Shown here piece by piece: positions 32,737 through 42,991 of a stretch of DNA of 64,000 nt. Location: positions 124,001-188,000 of the forward strand of contig NZ_PVBM01000009.1 of NCBI RefSeq assembly GCF_002968575.1. Reading direction: 5' to 3'. Position 1 is the first letter of the stretch. Each line of letters opens with the position of its first letter. The DNA comes from Neorhizobium huautlense. Lineage in GTDB: Bacteria; Pseudomonadota; Alphaproteobacteria; Rhizobiales; Rhizobiaceae. The notes beneath the pieces are model-generated. The model saw nothing but the letters and a program-made list of their open reading frames with translations, was not told where the DNA came from and ran no database searches. The position numbers and the translations under genes were made by a program.

Positions 32737-33738
32737 ATGCGCAAATTCATGCTCGCCCTCGCGGCAACCGTCGCTTTTGCCGGTTCCGCCTTTGCGGACC
32801 CCGTCCGCATCAGTGTCGGCTCTTACAACCTCAACAATCTGCCTTTTCCGGTCGCCCAGGGGCTCGGCCTTTACGAAAAGGAAGGCCTGGAGGTGACCGT
32901 CGAGAACTTCGCATCGGGCGGATCGAAGACGCTTCAGGCGCTTGTGGCCGGCTCGACGGATATCGCAGTCGGCTTTTACGACCATACCATCCAGATGCAG
33001 TCCCAGAACAAGGCAGTTGTCGCTTTCGTCCAACTGGCCCGCAACTCCGGGCTCGTGCTGGCGGGCGGCAAGGACAGCAAATTTGATCCGGCAAGACCGG
33101 AAACGATCAAGGGAGCGAAAATCGGAATCACCTCGCCAGGCTCGTCTTCAGACTTCTTCGTTCGTTATTACCTGCAGCGCAACGGCTTGTCCGCAAATGA
33201 CGTGTCGCTGATCGGTGTCGGCTCCGGCTCTGCAGCGGTGGCGGCGCTCGAACAAGGCAAGGTCGACCTGCTCGTCAATTACGATCCGGCAGCAACCTTC
33301 ATCGAAGCCAAAGGCGTCGGCAAGATCCTGATCGACGGGCGCAGCGACGAAGGTGCCAAGGCGATCTATGGCGGGATTTATCCGACTTCGGTCCTCTATG
33401 CCACACAGAGCTATATCGAAGACAATCCGGAAACCGTCCAGAAGGTCACGAATGCGACGGTCAAGGCGCTCGAGTGGATGAATAGCCACTCTGCCGAAGA
33501 GATCGTCGATAAGCTGCCGAAGGAGTTCATCTCCGGCGATCGTGACACCTACATCAAGGCGGTCGAGAATGCGAAGGCGATCTTTTCGAAGGACGGGCGC
33601 ATGGACGAGGAAGACATCAAGACTCCGCTCGCCGTCCTGAAGAGCTTCAACGAAAAAGTCGCCGCGGCTGAAATCGACCTTACGAAAACCTACACGAACG
33701 AGTTCGTCGGCAAGGTCGGCAACGTCGCCGCCAACTGA
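32737..33738 (+). CDS. ABC importer substrate-binding protein, NitT/TauT (SsuA) type
   Basis: A 333-residue periplasmic protein with signal peptide MRKFMLALAATVAFAGSAFA and NMT1/SsuA-like fold: VRISVGSYNLNNLPFPVAQGLGLYEKEGLEV, ASGGSKTLQALVAGSTDIAVG, and IGITSPGSSSDFFVRYYL. Strong SD (AGGAGGAG) precedes the ATG. Lies 45 bases after the tautomerase gene and 12 before the ATPase. An aromatic or tricarboxylic acid would suit the neighbouring enzyme, but that is context only. Confidence 0.87.
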   Translation: MRKFMLALAATVAFAGSAFADPVRISVGSYNLNNLPFPVAQGLGLYEKEGLEVTVENFASGGSKTLQALVAGSTDIAVGFYDHTIQMQSQNKAVVAFVQLARNSGLVLAGGKDSKFDPARPETIKGAKIGITSPGSSSDFFVRYYLQRNGLSANDVSLIGVGSGSAAVAALEQGKVDLLVNYDPAATFIEAKGVGKILIDGRSDEGAKAIYGGIYPTSVLYATQSYIEDNPETVQKVTNATVKALEWMNSHSAEEIVDKLPKEFISGDRDTYIKAVENAKAIFSKDGRMDEEDIKTPLAVLKSFNEKVAAAEIDLTKTYTNEFVGKVGNVAAN

Positions 33739-33750
33739 CAGGAGGAGAAG

Positions 33751-34581
33751 ATGGCATTGGCCGTACTAAAACCCACCCCCCCGACGGAGAGTCCGCATCA
33801 GGCAAAGCCGATGGTCTCAATCGACGCGGTCACCATGTCCTTCGGATCCTATGTGGCCGTGCAGGATGTGAACCTGAGCGTTGCCGATGGCGAGTTTCTC
33901 GCCATCGTGGGACCGACCGGCTGTGGCAAAAGCACGATTCTCAACGCAATCGCCGGGCTGCTGAAACCCTCCCGCGGTACCGTCGCGATCGACGGTCAGC
34001 CGGTACGCGGGGTTCAGAACGATATCGGCTATCTGTTCCAGCAGGATGCCCTGCTTCCCTGGAAGACCGCGCTGGAGAATGTCGAACTCGGTCCGATGTT
34101 TAAAGGTGTGGGCACTGCGGAGCGACGCGAACAGTCGATGAAATGGTTGGCGAAAGTCGGACTGAAGGGCTTCGAGCACCGCTATCCGCATCAGTTGTCA
34201 GGCGGGCAGCGCAAGCGCGTACAGATGGCGCAGGCGCTGATCACCGGCCCCAAGGTCATCCTGATGGACGAGCCCTTCTCGGCGCTCGACATCCATACCC
34301 GGCATCTGATGCAGAACGAGTTGTTGCGGCTCTGGCAGGAAGAGCGCCGCGCCGTGGTGATGATCACGCACGACCTTGAGGAGGCAATCGCGCTCGGAGA
34401 TCGGGTCGTGGTGCTTGCCGCCGGACCGCGCTCGCACGTGATCGACAGCTTCCCCGTCGATCTCGAACGTCCGCGCGATGTCGCTGAAATCAAGCTCGAT
34501 CCGCGCTTCATGGATCTTTACCGCAACATCTGGTCGTCGCTGCGCGGCGAAGTGGAGAAAAGCTATGAACGCCATGACTGA
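33751..34581 (+). CDS. ABC importer ATP-binding protein, NitT/TauT (SsuB) type
   Basis: A 276-residue ABC ATPase of the SsuB/TauB class: Walker A GPTGCGKST, Q-loop LFQQDALLPWKTALENV, signature LSGGQRKRV, Walker B VILMDEPFSALD and the H-loop MITHDLEEAI. It follows the binding protein by 12 bases and overlaps the permease gene by 17 bases. Confidence 0.92.
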   Translation: MALAVLKPTPPTESPHQAKPMVSIDAVTMSFGSYVAVQDVNLSVADGEFLAIVGPTGCGKSTILNAIAGLLKPSRGTVAIDGQPVRGVQNDIGYLFQQDALLPWKTALENVELGPMFKGVGTAERREQSMKWLAKVGLKGFEHRYPHQLSGGQRKRVQMAQALITGPKVILMDEPFSALDIHTRHLMQNELLRLWQEERRAVVMITHDLEEAIALGDRVVVLAAGPRSHVIDSFPVDLERPRDVAEIKLDPRFMDLYRNIWSSLRGEVEKSYERHD

Positions 34582-35338
34582 ACGTCTCATTCAGGTCGCG
34601 CTGCTGGTAACAATTCTTGGCGGCTGGCAACTCGGTGTCACCATCGGGGTCATCGATGTCTTCTTCTTCCCGGCTCCGGTCGACATCTTCAACCAGGTGG
34701 TATCCTGGATAATGGACGCCAGCTTTTATAGCCATGTGGCCATCACCTTGACGGAAACCGTGCTCGGTTACCTGGTCGGAACGGCACTTGGCGTGGCAGC
34801 AGGCGTCTGGCTCGGCCTCAGCCGTTCAGCCGCGCGCATTCTGGACCCTTTCATCAAGGGCCTGAACGCGATCCCACGCGTCGTGCTTGCGCCGATCTTC
34901 GTCCTCTGGCTCGGCCTCGGTCTCTGGTCCAAGGTGGCGCTCGCCGTGACGCTGGTGTTCTTCGTCACCTTCTTCAACGCCATGCAGGGCGTCCGTGAAG
35001 TGAACCCGGTGGTGCTGTCGAACGCCCGCATTCTGGGAGCCAAGCGGTCGGATCTGCTTCGTCACGTTTATTTCCCCGCAGCGGCAAGCTGGATCCTGTC
35101 TTCGCTGCGCACGTCGGTCGGCTTTGCCGTCGTCGGAGCAATCATTGGGGAATATCTCGGCTCCTCCGCCGGGCTTGGCTATCTGATCGCTCAGGCGGAA
35201 GGCAATTTCGATGCGGTCGGCGTCTTTGCCGGCATCCTGATCCTCGCGATCTTTGTGCTGATTATCGACAGCATGCTGGACATCGCCGAAAAGCATCTCA
35301 TCAAATGGCGACCGAGCGCTTCCGAACGGCCTGCGTGA
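34565..35338 (+). CDS. ABC importer permease, NitT/TauT (SsuC) type
   Basis: A 257-residue membrane protein of the BPD-transport family with about six helices; the EAA loop region is RILGAKRSDLLRHVYFPAAASWI. The ATG at 34565 has GGAG eight bases upstream and overlaps the ATPase stop; an ATG three codons on (34574) is an alternative. Ends the importer operon ahead of a strong hairpin. Confidence 0.9.
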   Translation: MNAMTERLIQVALLVTILGGWQLGVTIGVIDVFFFPAPVDIFNQVVSWIMDASFYSHVAITLTETVLGYLVGTALGVAAGVWLGLSRSAARILDPFIKGLNAIPRVVLAPIFVLWLGLGLWSKVALAVTLVFFVTFFNAMQGVREVNPVVLSNARILGAKRSDLLRHVYFPAAASWILSSLRTSVGFAVVGAIIGEYLGSSAGLGYLIAQAEGNFDAVGVFAGILILAIFVLIIDSMLDIAEKHLIKWRPSASERPA

Positions 35339-35364
35339 CGATCGCAGCAACCGATGAACCACTT

Positions 35365-35402
35365 CACATGCACTCTCCCTGTGACAGGGGAGAGTGCATG
35401 TG
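35365..35402. terminator. strong hairpin between convergent operons
   Basis: A perfect 15-bp stem (35365-35379 with 35388-35402, arms starting CACATGCACTCTCCC) and an 8-base loop lies between the ends of the rightward SsuC-type permease and the leftward agaL2 gene. With no long T-run it still looks like a two-way transcription stop. Confidence 0.65.
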
Positions 35403-35460
35403 TTCTGCGCGCTAACTGGAGGTATCGACTTTCCGGCCTCGACGTGGCGTGGTTTCCGGC

Positions 35461-36831
35461 TCAGGCAACCCGAGCCTTCCGGGTGGAGCGCGCCCAATCC
35501 GGTAGCCAGGTGTCATGAGCATCCAGCAGATCGTCGACGAGTGACCAGATCTGGTCGAGATCCAATTCGGCTGCGGTGTGAGGATCCATCATCGCGGCGT
35601 GATAGATGTGTTCGCGGTTTTCGGTCATCAGCGCCTGCACAGTCAGTTCCTGCACGTTGATGTTGGTCCGCATCAGCGCGGTGAGCTGCGGCGGCAGATC
35701 GCCGATGAAAGTCGGCTGAATACCGGAAGCGTCGACAAGGCAGGGTACCTCTGCCGCGCAATTTTCCGGCAGCGAGGTGATGCAGCCGTTGTTCCGCAGA
35801 TTGCCGTAGATCACCGAGGGTTCGCCCGTCCAGACCGAGTTGATGATGGAGGAGGCATATTCCTTCGATGACTCCACTTCGATCTTGTCGGCGCTGCGAT
35901 AGGCTTCCGCTTGTCCCTTCCAGCGCTCGATCTGCTCGATGCAGCGCTTGGGGTATTCATCAAGAGGGATGCCGAACTTTTCGATTAGGTCTTCGCGGCC
36001 CTCTTTGATGAAATAGGGCGTGTATTCGGCGAAATGTTCAGAACTTTCGGTGACGAAATAGCCAAGCCGCTTCAGCATCTCATAGCGCACCTTGTTCGGG
36101 CAGCGCGGGTTCCAGCCGGGTTTCGGCGCTCGGCCTTCGCGATAGGCACGATGAAGGTCCGGGTAGAGGTTCCTGTAGGAGCCGTCCTTCTGGCGGTGCT
36201 CGAAGGTCAGGAAAAAGGCCATGTGGTTGATGCCGGCCGAACGGTAGCGGATCTCCTCGTAGGGAATGTCGAGGTCATGCGCCAGTTCCATCGCGGTTCC
36301 CTGAACCGAGTGGCAGAGGCCGACCTGTTTTATGTCGGGATATTTCTCCGCGATCGCCCAGGTATTGATCGCCATCGGGTTCACATATTGCAGCATGATC
36401 GCACTCGGGCAGACAGCGCGCATGTCCTCGCAGATCTTCCACAGATGAGGCACGGTGCGAAGCCCGCGCATGATGCCGCCGACCCCGAGCGTGTCGGCGA
36501 TCGTCTGCCGCAGGCCGTATTTCTTCGGCACCTCGAAATCCGTGACGGTGCAGGGCTCATAGCCGCCGATCTGGAAGGCGACAACCACGAAATCCGCGTT
36601 CGCCAGCGCCTTTTTCTGATCGGAATAGGTCTCTGCCTTTGCCTGGGCGCCAAGCGTGGAGATCAATTTGTTGACGACGACGGCGCTTTCCTCCAGCCGT
36701 TGCGGGTTGATGTCCATCAGCGCGATGGTTGCGCACGACAGCGCGGGACGCTGCAGAACGTCACCGACGATATTTTTCATGAAGACGGTCGATCCGGCTC
36801 CGATGAAGGCGATCTTGGGATGAGCTGCCAT
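35461..36831 (-). CDS. agaL2: alpha-galactosidase, glycoside hydrolase family 4 (AgaL2)
   Basis: A 456-residue NAD- and Mn-dependent GH4 enzyme that splits alpha-galactosides such as melibiose in the cytoplasm. N-terminal NAD site FIGAGSTVF, metal/catalytic cysteine block VGLCHSVQGT, SAGINHMAFF, and ENCAAEVPCLVDASG later. The ATG at 36831 has GGAGG five bases upstream. It closes the operon agaL1-agpABCD-agaL2, the same order as in Sinorhizobium meliloti, and is only about 25% alike with AgaL1 by eye, so the two probably differ in specificity. Confidence 0.88.
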   Translation of the reverse strand: MAAHPKIAFIGAGSTVFMKNIVGDVLQRPALSCATIALMDINPQRLEESAVVVNKLISTLGAQAKAETYSDQKKALANADFVVVAFQIGGYEPCTVTDFEVPKKYGLRQTIADTLGVGGIMRGLRTVPHLWKICEDMRAVCPSAIMLQYVNPMAINTWAIAEKYPDIKQVGLCHSVQGTAMELAHDLDIPYEEIRYRSAGINHMAFFLTFEHRQKDGSYRNLYPDLHRAYREGRAPKPGWNPRCPNKVRYEMLKRLGYFVTESSEHFAEYTPYFIKEGREDLIEKFGIPLDEYPKRCIEQIERWKGQAEAYRSADKIEVESSKEYASSIINSVWTGEPSVIYGNLRNNGCITSLPENCAAEVPCLVDASGIQPTFIGDLPPQLTALMRTNINVQELTVQALMTENREHIYHAAMMDPHTAAELDLDQIWSLVDDLLDAHDTWLPDWARSTRKARVA

Positions 36832-36853
36832 GTAAACCTCCGGCATTCGGCAG

Positions 36854-38521
36854 TTAGGCGACATCGAAAGCGGCTTTGACCAGCCGTTCGGTGTATGCGG
36901 TCTTGGGATGGGTGAGAACCTCGTCGACGGGACCTTCTTCCACGATCTTGCCGTGCTGCATGACGATCACCCGGTGGCAGAGGGCGCGCACGACCTTCAG
37001 ATCGTGTGAGATGAAGAGATAGCTCAAGCCGCGCTCGTCCTGCAGCTTGCGCAGCAGCTCGATGATCTGCGCCTGAACGGAGAGATCGAGCGCCGAGGTC
37101 GGCTCGTCGAGCAGGATGAATTCGGGCTCGAGTGCGATGGCGCGGGCAATCGCGACACGCTGGCGCTGGCCGCCTGAAAATTCGTGCGGGAAGCGCGAGA
37201 GGATATTGCCCGGCATGCCGGCTGCGGAAAGCGCGGCCCGCACGCGCTCGAGGCGCTCGGCCTTGGTGACGCCAAGCCCGTTGACGACCAGGCCCTCCTC
37301 GATGATCTGGCCGATCGTCATGCGTGGATTGAGCGAAGCAAAGGGGTCCTGAAAGACGATCTGCATGCGCGAGCGCAACGGGCGCATGCCGGCCCGCGAG
37401 AGCTGGTGGATCGGCTGCCCGTCGAAGGTGATCTCGCCTGCTTGCGGCGTGTTGAGCCGCACCAGTGCCTGTCCGAAAGTGGTCTTGCCTGAACCGGATT
37501 CTCCGACGAGGCCGAGCGTTTCGTGCCGGCACAGCGCCAGGTTCAGGCTGTCGACGGCCACCAGCTCACGCAGGTCGGGCTTCAAAAAGCCGCCGTGACG
37601 CAGCATGAAGGACACCCGCACGCCCTTCGCGTTCAAAATCACGTCAGAGCCTTCCGGAAGCGGATTGGCGCGGCCTCGGGGCTCGGATGCGAGCAGATGC
37701 TTCGTGTAGGGGTGCTGCGGATTGGCGAAGAGCTGTTCCTTGGTATTGTGCTCGCGGATTTCGCCATGCTGCATCACATAGATGTAGTCGGCGAACTTGC
37801 GCACCACTGTCAGGTCATGGGTGATGAGGATCACCGCCATCCGCAGCTTTTCCTGAAGATCGCGAATGAGATTGAGGATCTGCGCCTGCACCGTCACGTC
37901 GAGCGCGGTCGTCGGTTCGTCCGCAATCAGCACATCCGGTTCATTGGCAAGCGCCATTGCGATCATCACGCGCTGGCGTTGGCCGCCGGAAAGCTGATGC
38001 GGATATTGTTTCAGCCGCGCCTCGGGATCGGGAATCTGGACCTGTTTCAAAAGCTCCAGCGCACGCGCTTCGGCCTGCCTTCGGTTCGTCTTTTGGTGGA
38101 CGCGGATCGCCTCGACCAGCTGGCTTCCGATCGAATAGATCGGGTTGAGCGAGCTCATCGGCTCCTGAAAGATCATGGAGATGCGGTTACCCCGCAGTTT
38201 GCGGCGGGCTCGTTCCGGAAGCTTCAAGATATTGCTGCCGTCGTAGTCGATGCTCGATTTCGGCAGAACGACGGCCCGTTTGGACAACAGTCCCATCACG
38301 GTGCGCGCCGTCACCGATTTTCCCGAGCCGGATTCGCCGACGATGGCAATCGTCTCTCCGCGATAGAGCTGGAAGGAGATGTCCTTTACCGCCTGCACGG
38401 TACCATGCTCCACCTTGAAGCTGACCCCGATATTGCGGGCATCCATGATCGGCTTGTCGGAGCGTTGAGCGTGATCGTACCGAAGCGGCGGGGCGAGGGA
38501 ATTCACAAGCGAAAGAGCCAT
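36854..38521 (-). CDS. agpD: alpha-galactoside ABC importer, double ATP-binding protein (AgpD)
   Basis: A 555-residue protein with two ABC ATPase halves. First half: Walker [10 protein letters not shown], signature LSGGQRQRV, Walker [14 protein letters not shown]. Second half: [31 protein letters not shown]. This Dpp/Opp-type arrangement energises AgpB and AgpC. The ATG at 38521 has GAGG eight bases upstream; GTG/ATG codons two and three codons earlier are less well spaced. Separated from agpC by 10 bases. Confidence 0.92.
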   Translation of the reverse strand: MALSLVNSLAPPLRYDHAQRSDKPIMDARNIGVSFKVEHGTVQAVKDISFQLYRGETIAIVGESGSGKSVTARTVMGLLSKRAVVLPKSSIDYDGSNILKLPERARRKLRGNRISMIFQEPMSSLNPIYSIGSQLVEAIRVHQKTNRRQAEARALELLKQVQIPDPEARLKQYPHQLSGGQRQRVMIAMALANEPDVLIADEPTTALDVTVQAQILNLIRDLQEKLRMAVILITHDLTVVRKFADYIYVMQHGEIREHNTKEQLFANPQHPYTKHLLASEPRGRANPLPEGSDVILNAKGVRVSFMLRHGGFLKPDLRELVAVDSLNLALCRHETLGLVGESGSGKTTFGQALVRLNTPQAGEITFDGQPIHQLSRAGMRPLRSRMQIVFQDPFASLNPRMTIGQIIEEGLVVNGLGVTKAERLERVRAALSAAGMPGNILSRFPHEFSGGQRQRVAIARAIALEPEFILLDEPTSALDLSVQAQIIELLRKLQDERGLSYLFISHDLKVVRALCHRVIVMQHGKIVEEGPVDEVLTHPKTAYTERLVKAAFDVA

Positions 38522-38531
38522 TGTCATCACC

Positions 38532-39665
38532 TCAATAGGGGTCGACTGCGTCGCGCAGTCCGTCGCCCAGCGCGTTGAACGCGAAGACGGTTACCAGCAC
38601 GAAGAAGACGGGCGCCAGGATCCACGGATAGGTCCCGATGACGGAATAGTTCGCGGTATCCTGCAGCATAAGGCCCCAGGAAATCAGCGGCGGCTTCACC
38701 GCAAAGCCGAGGAAACCGAGGAAGGATTCCAGCAGCACCACGCTCGGGATGTGCAGGGTGACCGCGACGATCACGTGGCTCATCACGTTCGGCAGGATGT
38801 GCTGGAAGATGATCCGCCGGTCGGTTGCGCCGACGGCGATCGCCGCCCGCACATAGTCCACGCGCGCCAGCGCCATGGTCTTGCCGCGGACCTCGCGCGA
38901 CATTTGCGCCCAGCCCAATGCCGACATCACCATGATCACGAAGCCCAGAAAGACGTTGGTGGGGGCGGTGATCGGAATGAGCGAGGTTAGGGCCAGATAG
39001 AGGGGCAGTTGCGGGAAGGCGAGTACCAGCTCGACAAACCGCTGCACCCAGACGTCGAAGGTCCCGCCGAAATAGCCGGATACCAGGCCTACCGTGGTGC
39101 CGATAACGGTCACGATGCCAACGACGACGAGCGCGATCATCAAGGAAATGCGCGAGCCGACGATCGCCCGCGATAACACGTCGCGGCCGAACTTGTCGGT
39201 ACCGAGGAAGTGCACCGGTTGCCCGTCGACCGTGCCGAAGAAATGCCGGTCGAGAGGTATGAGGCCGAAGAGCCTGTATTCGGCACCCTTTACGAAGAAG
39301 CCGAGCAGGCGCGGATTCTCGTAGTCCGGTCCGAGGACGGGTTGGAAGGTGACCGGGTCCAGCTCGTCCGATTCAGCCAGCGCGTAGACCCGCGGCGGAA
39401 AGGCGAGGTTACCGTCCTTGTCATGGAAACTGATCATCTGTGGCGGCGCAAAGCCCACATGGGTGGCTTTGGGGTCCATCGGCGCAAAGAAATCCGCAAA
39501 GACGGCCATCACGATCAGCAAGGCCACGAGGACGAGACCCATCAAGCCTGTCCAGGAGCGCCTCAGCCGGCGCCAGACAAGGGCCATGTAGCTCTCGTTG
39601 CCGTCCGGCCCGTGCTTCACTGTTTCCTCTTGCGTCGATGTCGGTGCGGTATCGAAAGCGAGCAT
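38532..39665 (-). CDS. agpC: alpha-galactoside ABC importer, permease (AgpC)
   Basis: A 377-residue Dpp/Opp-type permease. A first helix (about 41-62) is followed by a long periplasmic loop of about 115 residues containing ADFFAPMDPKATHVGF, then five helices with the EAA loop GATDRRIIFQHILPNVMSHV. The ATG at 39665 lies one base after the stop of agpB. Peptide-type permeases that carry sugars are the known oddity of the agp system. Confidence 0.9.
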   Translation of the reverse strand: MLAFDTAPTSTQEETVKHGPDGNESYMALVWRRLRRSWTGLMGLVLVALLIVMAVFADFFAPMDPKATHVGFAPPQMISFHDKDGNLAFPPRVYALAESDELDPVTFQPVLGPDYENPRLLGFFVKGAEYRLFGLIPLDRHFFGTVDGQPVHFLGTDKFGRDVLSRAIVGSRISLMIALVVVGIVTVIGTTVGLVSGYFGGTFDVWVQRFVELVLAFPQLPLYLALTSLIPITAPTNVFLGFVIMVMSALGWAQMSREVRGKTMALARVDYVRAAIAVGATDRRIIFQHILPNVMSHVIVAVTLHIPSVVLLESFLGFLGFAVKPPLISWGLMLQDTANYSVIGTYPWILAPVFFVLVTVFAFNALGDGLRDAVDPY

Positions 39666-39666
39666 A

Positions 39667-40674
39667 TCAGGCCCCCGCGAACTGGCGGACACGCGGGTCC
39701 AGCATGACGAGCAGCAGGTCGGCGATAATATTGCCGACGATGAGCGTCGCCGACAGCACCATCATGAACGTTGCCGTGACATAGACATCTCCGATCGCCA
39801 TCGAGCCCACGATGGCGGGACCGACAGTCGGCAGGGCAAAGATGATGGCCGTCTCGATCTCGCCGGTGAGCATGTAGGGGAGGGCAACCCCCTGATACAT
39901 GACGAGCGGATGCAGTGCGTTCGGGACGGCATGCTTCATGATGACCGCACCGCCGGACAAGCCCTTCGCGCGCGCCGTTTCCACGTATTGAGCATTCAGC
40001 GTGTCGAGCAGATTGCCTCGCATGACCCGCATATTGTAGGCAAGCCCGCCGAAGGTGGCGATCGCCACGACCGGCCAAACATGGCTGACGAGATCGACGA
40101 ATTTCGCCCAGGACCACGGCGCTCCGCCATATTGGGGTGAAAAGAAGCTGCCGATCTCCGATACTTCGAACTGGAAGACGAGCAGGTAAACGATGATCAG
40201 CGCCATCAGGAAGCGGGGCACCGTCATGCCGAGGAAGGAAATGCCGGAGAGCAGATTGTCGATCCAGCTATACTGTCGCGTCGCCGCCCAGATTCCAAAG
40301 CCGATACCGAGCAGCGAGGCGAGGAGGTGGCAGACAAGCGCCAGCGCCAGTGTGCGTGGCAGACGTTCTCCGACAACATCCGCGACGGGCCTGTTGTAAT
40401 ACATGCTGTGACCGAAATCGCCCTCGGTGACGATGCCCTTGATCCAGTTCAGGTATTGCATGATCAGTGGTTTATCGAGTCCGTGCTCGGCGCGATATGC
40501 CTGAGCCTGGGCCTCGGCCTGGGCAAAGGAGGCGCCGCTCTGATTGATGAGCTGCGAACGAATGTAGTCGGCATAGTCACCGGGTGGCGCCTGGATGATC
40601 GCGAAGGTCACCACGCTCAGGATGACGAGGACGGGGATCGCCGAGCCTATACGCACGAGCAGGAATCGTAGCAT
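39667..40674 (-). CDS. agpB: alpha-galactoside ABC importer, permease (AgpB)
   Basis: A 335-residue DppB/OppB-type permease with the typical start MLRFLLVRIGSAIPVLVILS and six helices; EAA loop ARAKGLSGGAVIMKHAVPNA. It is preceded by a 105-bp gap holding a strong hairpin after agpA, and abuts agpC. Confidence 0.9.
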   Translation of the reverse strand: MLRFLLVRIGSAIPVLVILSVVTFAIIQAPPGDYADYIRSQLINQSGASFAQAEAQAQAYRAEHGLDKPLIMQYLNWIKGIVTEGDFGHSMYYNRPVADVVGERLPRTLALALVCHLLASLLGIGFGIWAATRQYSWIDNLLSGISFLGMTVPRFLMALIIVYLLVFQFEVSEIGSFFSPQYGGAPWSWAKFVDLVSHVWPVVAIATFGGLAYNMRVMRGNLLDTLNAQYVETARAKGLSGGAVIMKHAVPNALHPLVMYQGVALPYMLTGEIETAIIFALPTVGPAIVGSMAIGDVYVTATFMMVLSATLIVGNIIADLLLVMLDPRVRQFAGA

Positions 40675-40726
40675 CGGACGGTTCGCTTCTCCTGATGGCC
40701 GCGGCCGGCCTGTTGTCGGGATCTTC

Positions 40727-40754
40727 CCGGTCGCGCGCCACGACGCGCGACCGG
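40727..40754 (-). other. intercistronic hairpin between agpA and agpB
   Basis: An 11-bp perfect stem (40727-40737 with 40744-40754, arm CCGGTCGCGCG) and six-base loop CCACGA lie between the binding-protein gene and the first permease. Such hairpins protect or partly terminate the upstream message and explain the usual excess of binding protein over permease. Confidence 0.6.
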
Positions 40755-40779
40755 TTGCTTCACTGGGAGGGGGACTCGG

Positions 40780-42867
40780 TTAATTCATCGGGCCTTTGTC
40801 GCCGGGTTTTCCAGGCAATTGCTCGGGGAAAAGCTCGTATTTGCCCTGTTTGTCCGCCGTGACCCAGAGCCGTTCGCGGATGACGGAATCTTCGGCCCAG
40901 TTGAACATGAAGATCGGCGTGCCCTGCGGGACATTCGAGAAACGCTTGTTAATGATCAGCGCGCCCGGATATTCGGTAAGGCCGATTGTATCGACATGCT
41001 CCGTCGCCGTTTTCTGATATTGCTTCATCAGGTTGACGCGCTCATCGCTGTTCTGGCTGGTCTGGAATTTGCTGACGATTTCGATGAGCTGCTTCTCGTA
41101 AGGCATGAGATCGAGCGTGCCGTCCTTGCCTGCACGGTGATGCCAGCTCGTGCGCGGGCCGACAGGGGCAAGCTGCTCGGTATTCTGCACGACCGAAGCG
41201 AGTTCCGGCGTGCTTCTCTGGATTGCCCAGTCGAAGCGCCCGCTATAATGGGCATCGTCGCGCTTGGGTCCGTCGAGCGCGTTGAGGATGACCTTGATGC
41301 CCAGCCTTTCCATCTGGCCGACGACACCTTCCGCCAGGCTCTTGTCGGTCGCGTAGCCGTTGTTGACCAGAAGAACGATCTCGACATTCCTGCCACCGGC
41401 CGTGCCGGACGGAAAATTCACGATGCCGTCGCCATTGGTATCCTTGAGTCCGACCTTGGCGAGCAGTGCCTTGGCGCCCTCAAGATCGTAGGGATAATAG
41501 ACAGTCGAGTTGCGGTCGTAAAAACTCGTGCCGGAAGAAATGCCGCCCGGATAGATGGCAGTAAACGGACCTTTGACGAGGGAATCGCCGATCGCCTTGC
41601 GGTCGACCGCCATGGTGATCGCCTTGCGGAAGTCCTCGTTGCGATTGAGCTCGCGAATTGCCTGGCCGCGCTCGTCGGGATCCCCCCAGCCGTTGCCCGA
41701 GAGGTTCATGCGCATGTTATAGCCGATCAGCCGGGGTCCGAAGGCAAGGCGGGCAGGCGCGGTCTTTTCGGCAGCGCGTTTCAGCGAAGCCACGAAGTTT
41801 TCGGGCTGTTCAAGATTTGAAATATCGGCGGAGCCGGCGACTGCCTGCACATCCCGATCCGCCCATGTCGAAAGCTTGTAGTGCAGCTCATTGAGATAGG
41901 GCAGCTGGTTCCCCTTTTCGTCGACCTTCCAGTAGTAGGGGTTGCGCCGCATCACGATGATGTCGTCCGGCCGGTATTCGACCGGCACCCAGCCACCCAT
42001 CACCGGCATGTTCAGGAATTCCGGCGGGAAGGCGTTCTTGAACTGGTCGTATGTGTTTTTCGAATATTTCGGATGCTGCGGTTTGAGAAGATGCGACGGC
42101 CCCGGGCAGAAGTTGGGATAGGCCATGGTGTAAAGATATTGCTTCGGGAAGGCCTCCTTGAAGGTCCACTCCACGGTATATGCGTCAATTTTCTTGAGGG
42201 TCGTTCCCTCGCCGAAGGCTTCCGGGGAGGCGCCGCCGCCGAGCGGCGAGACGTTCGGGTCGATGACCTCGTCTTCCCAATAGAACATGATGTCGTCCGC
42301 GTCGAAGGGATCGCCGTCGGACCATTTGGCGCCTTCCACCAGATGCATGGTGAGCTTATGGCCGTCGGAGGACCATTCCCAGCCTTTGGCGAGATTGGGC
42401 AGCGGCTCGGTATCCTTCGCCTCGACCTGGAACAAGGGCGCCGTGCGCGTCAGGCATTCCGATAGACCGATGTCGATGCCGCCCCATCCCTGGGTCTGAC
42501 CGGCGCCGTAGTTCCAGCCTTCCGGCCGGCCGCCGATGACATGGCGCAATGTGTCGCCATAGATACCCGCGCCGTCCGGCATGTTCTCCGTCTTGAAGAC
42601 CAGCGGCTCCTTCGGCAGACGATCCTTGACCGGAGGCAGCTTTCCGGCGGAGACGAACTTCTTCGTTACCCAATCCGGTTCGTGATATTCGGACAGCGCC
42701 TTGAACTCCACGATGGAGTCGCGCGATACGTATTTAATCTTGCCTTCCGCCGGAAATTGCGGCGGAACCGGCGGCGTTGTCGGTTCGGACGCATGGGCGC
42801 TCATCGCCCCGACCGAGACACCGAGTGCCAGTCCGGCAAGCATGCCGGCAGTTTTGAAATTGCTCAT
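40780..42867 (-). CDS. agpA: alpha-galactoside ABC importer, periplasmic binding protein (AgpA)
   Basis: A 695-residue binding protein of solute-binding family 5 (peptide type). Signal peptide MSNFKTAGMLAGLALGVSVGAMSAHA is preceded by a strong AGGAGGGAG; this fixes the ATG at 42867. The family core includes PLPNLAKGWEWSSDGHKLTMHL and GAKWSDGDPFDADDIMFYWED. At close to 700 residues it is longer than most family-5 proteins (about 530), as known for AgpA. It binds melibiose/raffinose-type sugars in S. meliloti; here the assignment rests on identical operon layout. Confidence 0.9.
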   Translation of the reverse strand: MSNFKTAGMLAGLALGVSVGAMSAHASEPTTPPVPPQFPAEGKIKYVSRDSIVEFKALSEYHEPDWVTKKFVSAGKLPPVKDRLPKEPLVFKTENMPDGAGIYGDTLRHVIGGRPEGWNYGAGQTQGWGGIDIGLSECLTRTAPLFQVEAKDTEPLPNLAKGWEWSSDGHKLTMHLVEGAKWSDGDPFDADDIMFYWEDEVIDPNVSPLGGGASPEAFGEGTTLKKIDAYTVEWTFKEAFPKQYLYTMAYPNFCPGPSHLLKPQHPKYSKNTYDQFKNAFPPEFLNMPVMGGWVPVEYRPDDIIVMRRNPYYWKVDEKGNQLPYLNELHYKLSTWADRDVQAVAGSADISNLEQPENFVASLKRAAEKTAPARLAFGPRLIGYNMRMNLSGNGWGDPDERGQAIRELNRNEDFRKAITMAVDRKAIGDSLVKGPFTAIYPGGISSGTSFYDRNSTVYYPYDLEGAKALLAKVGLKDTNGDGIVNFPSGTAGGRNVEIVLLVNNGYATDKSLAEGVVGQMERLGIKVILNALDGPKRDDAHYSGRFDWAIQRSTPELASVVQNTEQLAPVGPRTSWHHRAGKDGTLDLMPYEKQLIEIVSKFQTSQNSDERVNLMKQYQKTATEHVDTIGLTEYPGALIINKRFSNVPQGTPIFMFNWAEDSVIRERLWVTADKQGKYELFPEQLPGKPGDKGPMN

Positions 42868-42991
42868 CGCCTCTCCCTCCTGTTCAGAGCGCCGCAGCGT
42901 CTCCGTTTCTCCTCGAACGATCGCAAAGCCAATTCCGGGCGACAACCTTCCTCCCGAAGATCCGGTCCTGTCCGGCTTTGCCGAAGCATTT

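Noticed and set aside
31657-33033. Long minus-strand frame across the tautomerase and binding-protein genes
   Set aside because: It spans two well-supported plus-strand genes and their SD sites, with no family features of its own.
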